DNA from: Treponema sp.
GTDB lineage: Bacteria > Spirochaetota > Spirochaetia > Treponematales > Treponemataceae
Direction of reading: 5' to 3'
Length of the DNA stretch: 37,816 nucleotides
Assembly (NCBI GenBank): GCA_017934745.1
Contig: JAGBIY010000061.1
Span: 1 to 37,816, forward strand
The notes below the pieces were generated by a model, which searched no databases, was not told where the DNA came from, and was given only the letters and a program-made list of their open reading frames with translations. The position numbers and the translations under genes were made by a program. Positions 1-9,300 of this stretch are shown here, in pieces. Position 1 is the stretch's first letter. Every line of letters starts with the position of its first letter.

Positions 1-160
1 CGAATGTCGAGTTTATGCATACCGTAGTTGCAGAAACAAGCTCCCAGCGGGAACCCGCCCATCAAAACGGCAGTACCGCTTCGCGGTGGCTGAGTGTTTT
101 GATGGACGGAACCCCGCTTCCGCTCGTTTCTGCCATTGCACCGTGAAAACTCGACTTTCG
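1..160. repeat. Long-dyad repeat element, copy 1
   Basis: Imperfect inverted repeat over its whole length. The outer arms are CGAATGTCGAGTTT (1-14) and AAAACTCGACTTTCG (146-160). The middle arms are GCAGAAACAAGC (30-41) with GCTCGTTTCTGC (122-133), and the inner arms CCCATCAAAAC (58-68) with GTTTTGATGG (96-105). The apex carries a small hairpin, ACCGC-TTC-GCGGT. It contains no credible gene. Related copies lie at 2065-2244 and 37682-37816 in the same orientation. It resembles a non-autonomous MITE-like or structured intergenic repeat; no target-site duplication was established. Confidence 0.85.
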
Positions 161-220
161 TCCATTTGCTAATTGGCTACAAACTCTGCAATCGCCTACA
201 CTCACTCGGACAACGGCAAA

Positions 221-2038
221 CTACACCTTGAAACCGTTTATCATTTTTATCACGCCATCGGAGGCTTTCAGGTTGCGCTCGGCGGCTTCAAGCGCGGAAT
301 CGGCGGACACCTTCATCGAGTCCATGCTCGACATTACGGACTGGGATTTGCTCTGGGTCTCGGACGCGAGCGACTGCAGGTTCTGCACACTAAGGAACAC
401 CTTCTTGCTCTCGGCCTTCATGTGCGCGGAAGCCTCCTGAATGTCCTTCGTGGTGCCGTCGAGCGTCTTCATCGTGGTCAATATGTCCGTCACGCCGCGG
501 CTCTCCTCGTCCATTCCGCACTGGACTTCGCGCATGAGATTGTTGAGCTGCCCGATTTTCGACCCGACAGACTCGAACGACTGCGCGGACATTCTGGACG
601 AATCGACGATGCCGGATATGGAGGCGGAGATGCTGCTCAAAAGATCTCCGATTGTCTTGGACTGGACGGTGGACGTCTCAGAAAGCTTCCTGATTTCGTC
701 AGCCACAACGGCGAACCCCTTTCCCGCCTCGCCCGCGTGGGCGGCCTCAATCGCGGCGTTCATTGCCAAAAGGTTCGTCTGCTCCGCTATTGCGGAAATG
801 GAAGAGTTCGCCTCGTTCAAGTTCTCAGACTGCTGCGCGATGTGCGTTATCTGCTCGGAAACGTCATCCTGCATTCGCCTTCCGGTCTGGGAATCGCGCA
901 CGAGGGATTCGTACTCGGTCGTTATGGCGTTCACGTTGCGCGCGACAGACTCGATGTTCGAAGAAATCTGCTCGATTGCGGACGAAGACGAAAGGATTGC
1001 GGCCGACTGCTGCACGATTTTTTCGTCCAGGTTCGAAATCTCGCTCTCCACATTGTGCATTCCGGAAGCCACCTCGTTTATGCTCATAGTCTCGTCTTCT
1101 ATGTGGTTCCCGATTTCGTTCACATTGTCGACGACGGAAGCCATGATAGAAGAGTTCTCCTCCATGCGGCCGGAAAGCAGGGAGCCGCTCTCGGAAAGGA
1201 CGACGCCCTCCTCCTGCAACTTCGAGACGAGCTTGTCAATGCTGTCGATGACCTTGTTGCAGCTTGCGGCAAGGTGAGAGACCTCCTCGCCGCCCTTCAC
1301 CGGAACGCGCGCCGTCAAATCGGCCTTTCCGCTGGATATTTCGTCCATCGCGTTGCTGACGTTCTTCATGCCGTCGAAGACATAGCGAGTCATGAGCATG
1401 AGGACGACGATGCCCAAAACGACGAAGACGACGCTCAGGATTGAAATGAGCAAAATTCTCGAATACATCACGCTTATGATGAATTCGATGTTGAAGTCGC
1501 ATCCGATGAATCCGACGACCTTTCCGCTTGAATTCTTTATAGAATGGTAAGTGCTTATCTGCCAGCCCCAATCGTCCTGCGCGACAAGCCCTGAATGGGA
1601 GATTTCCGTCTCCCCTCTCATCACCTTGACGGGGGCCTCTCCAAGGCTCGTTATGTCCTCCTCGTCTCCGAGATTGGAGAAATTCTCGGCGTCGCTGGGG
1701 TCGCAGCTTCCGTCGATGACGTAGATGTATGTGTTGCCCGATTTAGGCACCATCGTGTAGAGGTACTCGCAGCCGACAGTGTTCTTTATCTCAAGGAGGG
1801 CGAGTCGCGTTTCCTCGTAATAGGAGTCGCTTTCACTTGGATTTCCGTTCACGAATTTCTCGAATTCATCACCGTCTATCATGGCCGTGGCCTTCTGCAC
1901 AACCGGAATCCCCTGCTGGCTCGCGAGAATCTCTCCAGTCCGCATTATTCCTATGCCGGAAACGATGGCGATGACGGAAAGCGACACCAGCATGAACAAG
2001 CCGAAGACCAGAATGAATTGTTTTTTCAATGAACGCAT
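221..2038 (-). CDS. Methyl-accepting chemotaxis protein (double-Cache-like sensor, HAMP)
   Basis: A 605-residue transmembrane chemoreceptor that senses a ligand outside the inner membrane and controls CheA. TM1 is at about residues 8-28, an extracytoplasmic Cache-like sensor at about 35-190, and TM2 at about 195-216. A HAMP segment follows, then a long coiled-coil signalling domain whose tip reads [19 protein letters not shown] (about 419-437), close to the canonical receptor hairpin. The start is placed at 2038 because GAGGT lies 9 bases upstream of ATG; the longer open frame to 2080 runs into the flanking repeat and has no ribosome site. It is a single gene between two repeat copies. The ligand is unknown. 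The family call is firm; the Cache subtype is a guess. Confidence 0.93.
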   Translation of the reverse strand: MRSLKKQFILVFGLFMLVSLSVIAIVSGIGIMRTGEILASQQGIPVVQKATAMIDGDEFEKFVNGNPSESDSYYEETRLALLEIKNTVGCEYLYTMVPKSGNTYIYVIDGSCDPSDAENFSNLGDEEDITSLGEAPVKVMRGETEISHSGLVAQDDWGWQISTYHSIKNSSGKVVGFIGCDFNIEFIISVMYSRILLISILSVVFVVLGIVVLMLMTRYVFDGMKNVSNAMDEISSGKADLTARVPVKGGEEVSHLAASCNKVIDSIDKLVSKLQEEGVVLSESGSLLSGRMEENSSIMASVVDNVNEIGNHIEDETMSINEVASGMHNVESEISNLDEKIVQQSAAILSSSSAIEQISSNIESVARNVNAITTEYESLVRDSQTGRRMQDDVSEQITHIAQQSENLNEANSSISAIAEQTNLLAMNAAIEAAHAGEAGKGFAVVADEIRKLSETSTVQSKTIGDLLSSISASISGIVDSSRMSAQSFESVGSKIGQLNNLMREVQCGMDEESRGVTDILTTMKTLDGTTKDIQEASAHMKAESKKVFLSVQNLQSLASETQSKSQSVMSSMDSMKVSADSALEAAERNLKASDGVIKMINGFKV

Positions 2039-2064
2039 CGATTTTACCTCACAATTTGAAATAT

Positions 2065-2244
2065 CGAATGTCGAGTTCATGCATACCGTAGTTGCAGAAA
2101 CAAGCTCCCAGCGGGAACCCGCCCATCAAAACGGCAGTACCGCTTCGCGGTGGCGTTAACATCGCTTGCGATGTTTAGTGTTTTGATGGACGGAACCCCG
2201 CTTCCGCTTGTTTCTGCCATTGCACTGTGAAAACTCGCCTTTCG
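2065..2244. repeat. Long-dyad repeat element, copy 2 (extra apical hairpin)
   Basis: Same element as 1-160, same orientation. It differs in the apex: the four bases TGAG of copy 1 are replaced by 24 bases containing a perfect second hairpin, AACATCGC-TT-GCGATGTT (2158-2175). The middle stem is perfect here (GCAGAAACAAGC with GCTTGTTTCTGC), whereas copy 1 has one mismatch. It separates the chemotaxis gene from the lipoprotein operon. Confidence 0.85.
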
Positions 2245-2307
2245 CCCTAATAATAAAAATATAACACAGATTTCACATTATTCACCAATGGAATTTCTCA
2301 AAAAAAA

Positions 2308-2336
2308 CTGAACTAACGCAATGTTTTTATTATAAT
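2308..2336 (+). promoter_or_regulatory. Candidate promoter of the lipoprotein operon
   Basis: A consensus -10 TATAAT (2331-2336) lies 17 bases downstream of a weak -35 CTGAAC (2308-2313), about 50 bases before the first lipoprotein start. The surrounding 2245-2340 is AT-rich and holds no gene. Confidence 0.5.
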
Positions 2337-2388
2337 TGGAACTTGGGTCGGGATTTCATTTTTCGCAAAGGAAAGGACTTTTTTACAA

Positions 2389-3660
2389 ATGAAAGCAAAA
2401 AACATGGGCAGGGGAACGGCGGCGGTTCCGTTACTCTTCATTCTTGCAGCCCTTGTCTCGTGCGCTCAAGGCGACATCGAAGCGTTCTTCAAGGAGAACT
2501 CATACACGGCCGTCGTCTCTTCGGTGGAATTTTCAGGAGAGCACTCGACGGGGACTTCGGGCAAGGAGAACATTCCGGCAGACAGCGACTACGAAATCTA
2601 TTTCTACATAGACAACCCCACAAGCGTGGAACTCAAGCCAGACGTCACTTTCGAAAACGAGTCGGTGTCGGCTCCGTTCGAGTACGATTCCGAGAAACGC
2701 ACAATCACCCTCACCTACCCCGCGTCGCTGCTTTCGGCCCTCGACGGACTGGAGAACAACGACATATCCCCGACTGTCAAGCTGATGAAGGCAGGACTGG
2801 ACGAAGAGGCGACGGACGAGGAAATCATGAAGGCGACGGAGGACGTGTACACGCTCAACCTCTCATGCAACTCTCCTCCGATGCCGGCGATACAGGCGCA
2901 AAGCGCGAAGGAGTCTGAGAGCGGGATTACGGACAGGCTCGTCCTCATCTCGGAATTTCCATCTTTCGCAAGTGATTTGGAAAGGCTGGTCATAGAAGAG
3001 AACGGAAACAAGCACACTTTTTCTTTCGACTACGAAACGCAGTCATTCACCGCCACGGACGGAGAATCGTGGGCATTGACGCAGACAGAGCCGGACGGAC
3101 TTGGAAAAACATACGAGTCGCAGGAGGAATTTTCCACAATCGAAGGGGGAAGCGTCTGGTACGTCGTCACCGACATCGGCTCAATCAGCACGAGAAAGCA
3201 GTTTGAAGTCTCGTACACATTCTACGACACGGAGGGGCTTTCGTCGGAAGTCTACACGGTGACCGTGCCGGAGAAGAGCGCGGTGGAGGCATCAGGAACG
3301 GTGACGGTGAAGATTGCGGACGATGTGGAATTCAGCTGCACGAGCACTGCTGGCGAAGGGAAGATTTCATCGACAGGAACGACGACAATCAAGCTGTCGG
3401 CTACGCTGGACGGAAGCGAAGACAGCGCAATCACCATAACGCAGGTGACAATCAGCAGCGGAAGCGTGAAGGGCTTGAGCGAGTACAGCAACGGCAGCAC
3501 GACAACAGACACCGCCTACCAGGCTTACATAACGACGAACGACGGAAGCAGCATCGTGTTCAAGGCCGGCATCCCGGCTGGCACTACGGTTCAGATTTTC
3601 GTGAGCGGAACATACGACGGACAGACTTACGGAACGACATTCGAATTCAGCGTCGAATAG
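2389..3660 (+). CDS. Hypothetical lipoprotein
   Basis: 423 residues. A signal peptide ends in the lipobox LVSC (Cys at about residue 25), so the mature protein should be lipid-anchored and exported. The rest is rich in Ser, Thr, Glu and beta-prone stretches and shows no domain I recognise; the C-terminal 130 residues look like tandem beta-sandwich strands (repeated T-V-T-V, T-I-K-L and T-I-T-Q patterns). A purine-rich AAAGGAAAGGA precedes the ATG at a rather long distance (about 12-20 bases). It is the first gene of an operon with the two beta-helix lipoproteins, 11 bases before the next start. Function unknown; a surface or adhesion role is inferred from its neighbours. Confidence 0.8.
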   Translation: MKAKNMGRGTAAVPLLFILAALVSCAQGDIEAFFKENSYTAVVSSVEFSGEHSTGTSGKENIPADSDYEIYFYIDNPTSVELKPDVTFENESVSAPFEYDSEKRTITLTYPASLLSALDGLENNDISPTVKLMKAGLDEEATDEEIMKATEDVYTLNLSCNSPPMPAIQAQSAKESESGITDRLVLISEFPSFASDLERLVIEENGNKHTFSFDYETQSFTATDGESWALTQTEPDGLGKTYESQEEFSTIEGGSVWYVVTDIGSISTRKQFEVSYTFYDTEGLSSEVYTVTVPEKSAVEASGTVTVKIADDVEFSCTSTAGEGKISSTGTTTIKLSATLDGSEDSAITITQVTISSGSVKGLSEYSNGSTTTDTAYQAYITTNDGSSIVFKAGIPAGTTVQIFVSGTYDGQTYGTTFEFSVE

Positions 3661-3671
3661 GAAAAAGGGAA

Positions 3672-6362
3672 ATGAGAAGGAACTCAATGCGATTTTTTTT
3701 CCTCGCGGTTTTCGCCGCGCTGTCGATTTTCACATCGTGTTCGACGAGCGTTTCAGAAAGCGAAGGCGACAGCGACGAAGAACCTCGATTATTCTCCGTT
3801 AGCGGCACAATCTCCTTAAAGCACCGAGGAGCGTCGCCAAGGACCAGGGGCGGAAAAAAAGCCAGGACGGCCATTCCGTCGCTTTCGGACAACGAACTCT
3901 ACAGCACTGTGAAGGCGACGAACGGCAAAGACACATACGAAGCGGATGCCGAAGAGGACGCAAGCGGAAAGCTGTCGTTCAAAATCACGCTGCCGGAGGG
4001 GACTTGGACATTCTCCGCGTCGTCGTACTCGGACGAGGCGCACACGGAACAGGTTTTGAGGACGAGCGAGGACGACGGCATAAAAGAAAAAATCAGCAGG
4101 GACACGAACATAGCGATACAGCTGGTCCCGGTCTCAATCGGAAGCGGAAGCGTAAAGCTCCCCGTCACGGTGGACAACTCCGTCAACAAAATGACATTCA
4201 CTTCCGACAACAAAAAATTGAACGGAGAAAAAGACTTCTCATCGGAAACGGACTGGGAAATTTCGACAGAGGGAATAGAATCAGGCTCCTACCCTGTCGA
4301 ATTCCGCTTCTACGACAGGTCGGGCGCGCTAATCTACAGTTTCACGGAAACGGTGAACGTCTACCCGAACATGGAGACGGACTCGTGGAACAGTTCAGGG
4401 AAATACATAAGCGGCGGAAAAATCAGCATAACAGAGGATCTCATCGCTTCGTTCCAGAGTTCCTCTTTCTTCGTCTCCCCCACAAAAGGAAAGCGCACAA
4501 ACCGCGGAGGCTTTTTCGACCCGTTCGACTCGATATCCACGGCGATGCACGTCATAAAGGACACACTCTGCTCTGGCGAATACACGGTTTTCCTTATGGA
4601 AGACTTGACCGCGAACGAAGAAATCGACCTCTCAAAGGTCTCCAAAACGCTCTCGCTCGAAATAAAAAGCTGCGACCAGGAAAAGCGAAGCATAAAATCG
4701 AAAGAATCAAAAAAAAGCGTCCTTGCGGTGACAGGGAACGGCTCGTCGAAAGTGAAGCTCACCGGCCTAGAAATTTCGGGCGCGGACTCGGTTGAAAAAG
4801 GCGGAGGAATCTGCATTGAAAACGCGGCAGTCATCCTCGAAGACTGCGTTGTGAAAGAAAACAAGGCCACCAACGGAGCGGGCGTCTACATCAAGAACGG
4901 AACGCTCGCCCTTTCCGGCACGTCCACAATCGACGGGAACACGGCGAGCGAAGGAGGAGGAATCTTCGTAAGGAGCGGAAAGCTCCTCATCGGCTACACG
5001 GACACGGAAGGAGAAATCAGGGACGAATCATTCTCCGGCGGGATAACAGGGAACTCAGGCGGAATCGGGGGCGGAGTGAATTCTTCCATTGAGTCGCCAG
5101 TCATAAAGATGAGCGGCGGGACAGTCTCCGGGAACAAGTCCGAAGGCTGGGGAGGAGGCTTCTATCTTGGAGGCGGGACGGAATTCACGCTCTACGGCGG
5201 CGTCATAAGCGGAAACGCGGTCGGCGAGCAGGGCGGAGGAATCTACATAGACACCAACGCAGCGGCCACACTGACAGGCGGAACAATCAAGGGGAACACG
5301 GCGGACACCTGCGGAAGCGGAATCTACCAGGGCGGGGAACTCTACATGAACGGCAGCGCGGTGGTGGACAGCGGCAACGACATCTACCTTCCATTCATGT
5401 ACTACATCTATCTCCAGGACGGATTCTCTACATCGGACACGGACGTGGCGAAGATAACGCCGCAGGAATGCCAGAGCGACCTTGAAATTCTCAGGGAAGA
5501 GTCCACTTCAATGAACCTGGTCGAATCGTTCCACGGCAAATTCGGAATCACGGCTGAATACTGGAGCATCGGAAGCGACGGACGGCTCAAAACGACAATC
5601 TCAAAGACAGGCGGAGTCATAGACGGAACGTTCTACCAGACGGAAGACGAATTCGTCCAAGCCGTAAGCGACAACATAAAAAACGGAGACGAGGCGACAC
5701 TGACACTCGGCGAGGACGCGACGGAAAGCATACTCCAAAGAATCGCGGACGCGATGCAGAACAAGAACGAAAGCAAAATCACGCTCGACCTGAGCTACAC
5801 GAAGATAGAAGAAATCAAGCAGCAATTCCAGAACAGGCAGTGGCTCTTGAGAATCATCATGCCGACATCGCTCACCACAATCGGGGAGAACGCGTTCAGC
5901 AACAGCCAATCAATCCTAGAAATCTCGTTCCCAATCGACTGCAAGCTCGTCTCAATCGGAACGAACGCATTCAACCAAGCCTCCAAGCTTTCTTCGATTG
6001 AGATTCCGTCTTTGTGCGAGACCATAGGCGACGGAGCGTTCCTGAACTGCACGTCATTGGAGAGCGTGAAATTCGTGGCAGGCTCCAGCCTCGAAAAAAT
6101 AGGTGCGGACGCGTTCAAATCGACTATAATAGAATCGATTGAATTCCCTAGCGGACTGAAATACATCGGAGCGGGCGCGTTCCAGGGAATCAGCGAACTT
6201 GAGACGGCGACATTCCTGAACACCGACTCCTGGAAAATAACGAGCGGAGAAACGGTGAAGGTTTCAGAATACAGCGTCTCGGACGCGGCAAAGAACGCGG
6301 AATGTCTCAAGCGCGCGGACGGAACCCATTATGCCGACTGCGAATGGAGGAGGAACGAATGA
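3672..6362 (+). CDS. Lipoprotein with Pmp-like beta-helix repeats and BspA-type leucine-rich C-terminus
   Basis: 896 residues from ATG 3672; an internal ATG at 3687 has a better ribosome site (GAAGGA) and gives the same lipoprotein signal with lipobox FTSC. Domains in order: a lipobox and low-complexity linker; an N-terminal beta domain at about 35-200 shared with the next gene (GSVKLPVTVD motif); right-handed beta-helix repeats at about 370-560 built on GG[GI] and N-x-[AST] turns, as in Chlamydia Pmp proteins; and a C-terminal BspA-type LRR_5 domain at about 710-890 (IGENAF, IGDGAF, IGAGAF steps). Predicted surface-exposed adhesin or glycan-binding protein. Its stop overlaps the next start (ATGA). 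Confidence 0.85.
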   Translation: MRRNSMRFFFLAVFAALSIFTSCSTSVSESEGDSDEEPRLFSVSGTISLKHRGASPRTRGGKKARTAIPSLSDNELYSTVKATNGKDTYEADAEEDASGKLSFKITLPEGTWTFSASSYSDEAHTEQVLRTSEDDGIKEKISRDTNIAIQLVPVSIGSGSVKLPVTVDNSVNKMTFTSDNKKLNGEKDFSSETDWEISTEGIESGSYPVEFRFYDRSGALIYSFTETVNVYPNMETDSWNSSGKYISGGKISITEDLIASFQSSSFFVSPTKGKRTNRGGFFDPFDSISTAMHVIKDTLCSGEYTVFLMEDLTANEEIDLSKVSKTLSLEIKSCDQEKRSIKSKESKKSVLAVTGNGSSKVKLTGLEISGADSVEKGGGICIENAAVILEDCVVKENKATNGAGVYIKNGTLALSGTSTIDGNTASEGGGIFVRSGKLLIGYTDTEGEIRDESFSGGITGNSGGIGGGVNSSIESPVIKMSGGTVSGNKSEGWGGGFYLGGGTEFTLYGGVISGNAVGEQGGGIYIDTNAAATLTGGTIKGNTADTCGSGIYQGGELYMNGSAVVDSGNDIYLPFMYYIYLQDGFSTSDTDVAKITPQECQSDLEILREESTSMNLVESFHGKFGITAEYWSIGSDGRLKTTISKTGGVIDGTFYQTEDEFVQAVSDNIKNGDEATLTLGEDATESILQRIADAMQNKNESKITLDLSYTKIEEIKQQFQNRQWLLRIIMPTSLTTIGENAFSNSQSILEISFPIDCKLVSIGTNAFNQASKLSSIEIPSLCETIGDGAFLNCTSLESVKFVAGSSLEKIGADAFKSTIIESIEFPSGLKYIGAGAFQGISELETATFLNTDSWKITSGETVKVSEYSVSDAAKNAECLKRADGTHYADCEWRRNE

Positions 6363-9300
6363 GGAATGGATTTTCCACGGACAATTTTAGGAAGCGTTTT
6401 TTCGCCCTTTTGATTTTTCTCTCTGCGGCTTTTCTCCTCTCGTGCTCGCACAGCTTCGAGCGAAACGAAGAGCGGGACGGAACCGAAAAAAGTCAACCGT
6501 GCATCGTAAAAGGCAAAATCTCCCTATTCGGAACAGGGGCGGTGCCGGCGGCCATCTCAAAAACGCAGACGCAAAACGGGCGGACCGCCCTCCCCGCCCC
6601 GGAAATCTCATCGTACACGCACAAGGTCACGGCGGCGAACGGAAGCTCCACAAAAGAAGCGGAAGTGTCCACGGACGAAAGCGGCAACATCGTCTTCTCG
6701 GTCGTCCTTGAGGCCGGGACCTGGACATTCACGGCGGAGACTTTCGATTCGGCGGATTCAAAGGTCTTCGAGTCGGAAGGAACGGAAAAGGAAATCGGCG
6801 AAGGCGACAACTCGGTGGCCCTTGTGCTGAAGCCGCTGACCGACACGGGCAACGGAAGCGTAAAGCTCCCCGTCACGGTGGATTCTTCCATAAAAAAGAT
6901 GGAGACCTCCTCCTCAAAAACGGAACTGAACGCAATCGAACTGGACTTCACTTCATCGGAAACCGGAGAAATCAACGTGGCGGACATCGAAAGCGGCTCG
7001 TACACCGTCGCATTCCACTTCTACGACGAATCGGGCGCGCTCGTCTACTCGTTCACGGAAACGGTGAACGTCTACCCGAACCTTGAGACGAACTCGTGGC
7101 TCAACTCAGGGAAATACATCAACTCTGACAAGGAAATCGAAATCACTTCCGCGCTGATTTCTTCTTTCCAGAATTCGGCGTTCTTCGTAAAATCAAGCGG
7201 AAGCCCGAACGGAAGCGGAGGGTTCTTCGACCCGTTCGACTCGATTACGACCGCGGCCACGGTCATAGCGAACACGCTCGCCGAAAGCGAATACGAGATT
7301 TTCCTTCTGGACGATTTGAGCGAAAACCAGTCAATCGACCTCTCAGCGACCACAAACTCGCTCAAGATTTCTGTGCAGGGCTACGACTCAAGCGAAAGGA
7401 CGATAAGCCCAAGCGACAAGACGGCGACCACGCTCACGATAAACGGAAACGCCGGGCTTGAAATCAAATTCTCGAAAATCCTCATGACAGTCGAAAGCGA
7501 AACTGCGGATGGAACATCGACGGACGGCGGCGGAATAAGCGTTTCGGGCGACCCGAAAGTGACGCTCGAAGACTGCGGTGTGTCGGGATTCGTATCTTCC
7601 GGGAGCAAGGGCGGCGGCGGAATCTACAATGAGGGAACGCTAATCCTGCTCGGAAGCACAAGAATCTACGGCAACGACGCGAAGACCGGATGCGGCGGCG
7701 GAATCTACAACGAAGGGGGAACCGTCATTCTCGGCGGAAGCGCGGTCGTGGGGGACAAAAGCGCGACGGCGACGACAACGGGAGAATCCGGCCACTACTC
7801 GAACCATGCATTGAAGCACGGAGGCGGCATCTATTCGAACGGAGGGGCAGTCTACATCGGCTACACGGACGAATCGACAGAGGACACAGGCTTCGATGGA
7901 GGAATCTTCTACAACTACACGGAATACCAAGGCGGAGGAGTATTCAGCTCCGGGAACGCGACGAAAATCGTCATGAGCGGAGGCGCAGTCTCGTACAACG
8001 GAAGCAAGTCGGAAGCCGGAGGCGTGAGAATAAGCGGAGCGGAAGACTCATTTACGATGTCGGACGGAGCGATTGCGAACAACACGGCGAACATCGGAGA
8101 CACAGGCTCGTGCGGCGGCGGCGGAATATACGTCGGCGGCTCCTCCACGGGGACTGACGGAGTTTTGATAACAGGCGGCTCGATAACGGGGAACAGGGCG
8201 TACAGCGGCGGCGGAATATACTCCACGAGGCTCGTCAAAATCAGCGGAAACACGGAAATCTCAGGGAACACGGCGACAGGGGCAGGAAGCGTCGGCTACG
8301 GCGGCGGAATCTATCTGAACACGACGAGCGCGTCCACGACGGAATCAGGAAGCTCCGAAACAGTGTCGAAGGGCGGAAGGCTCGTCATGGGCGGCTCCGC
8401 GACTGTTTCCAACAACACGGCGGCGAACGGCGGCGGAATCGCTGCAGTCGGAAACAGCGAAATCCACATCGGCTACACGGACACGGGCAGCACTGACTCT
8501 TCGTTCTCAGGCGGAATAAAGGGGAACACGGCGACAGCATCCGGCGGCGGAATATACGCGGGAACGGATTCGTACACATCGCCCGAAATCAAGATGAGCT
8601 CAGGCTCGATATCGCAAAACAAAACGGAAGGCACATTTGGGGCTGGAGCCGCGCTTCTCGGAAGCTGCGAATTCACGATGTACGGAGGGGAAATCTCAGG
8701 CAACGACGCGAACGGAAGCGGAGCGGCTGGAGAAGGCGGCGGCGTGTACATAGACACGAACGCGACGCTCACGATGAAGAGCGGTGCGAAAATCAGCTCG
8801 AACACGGCCGGCAAAGGCGCGGAAATCTGCATTGACGGGAAACTCGCAATGGAAGGCGGAGAGATATCTTCGTCATCGGGAATTTCATGCGAGTCGTTCG
8901 TCCACCAGAACGGAGAGCTTCGCATGGGAGGGGACGCGAAAATCACGTGCGGGATATACCTTCCAAGCTACCACTACATCTACATCGACAGCGCGCTCAA
9001 GGCGGAAAGCCCTGTCGCCACAATAGAACCGCAGGAATATTCCACAGTCGAAATCCTGAGGGAGGAAGGGACAGAAGGATTGGTGGAAGCGAACTATAGA
9101 AAATTCGCATTGGCGGACACTTCCGGCGGATGGGACATAGCGAGCGACGGATACATGAGGAACGACGCAATCGCGATTGGAAGCTGGGCGGAGCTTTCGT
9201 CGGCGATTTCAAGCGGAATGGAATCAAGTCCCTGCGATTTGTCGGTCTTCGTGAAGGACATAAGCGACTACGACGGAAACTCGATTACAATATCGGGAAG

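Noticed and set aside
173..1444. Long plus-strand open frame opposite the chemotaxis gene
   Set aside because: His/Arg/Leu-rich translation typical of the antisense of a GC-rich coding frame; no ribosome site or family.
2039..2080. Longer start of the first chemotaxis gene
   Set aside because: The extra 14 codons run into the repeat element and lack a ribosome site; ATG 2038 has GAGGT upstream and is followed directly by the first membrane helix.
6302..6358. Longer start of the giant lipoprotein
   Set aside because: It would put 19 charged residues before the signal peptide and overlap the previous gene by 60 bases; ATG 6359 has GGAGGAGG and an ATGA overlap.
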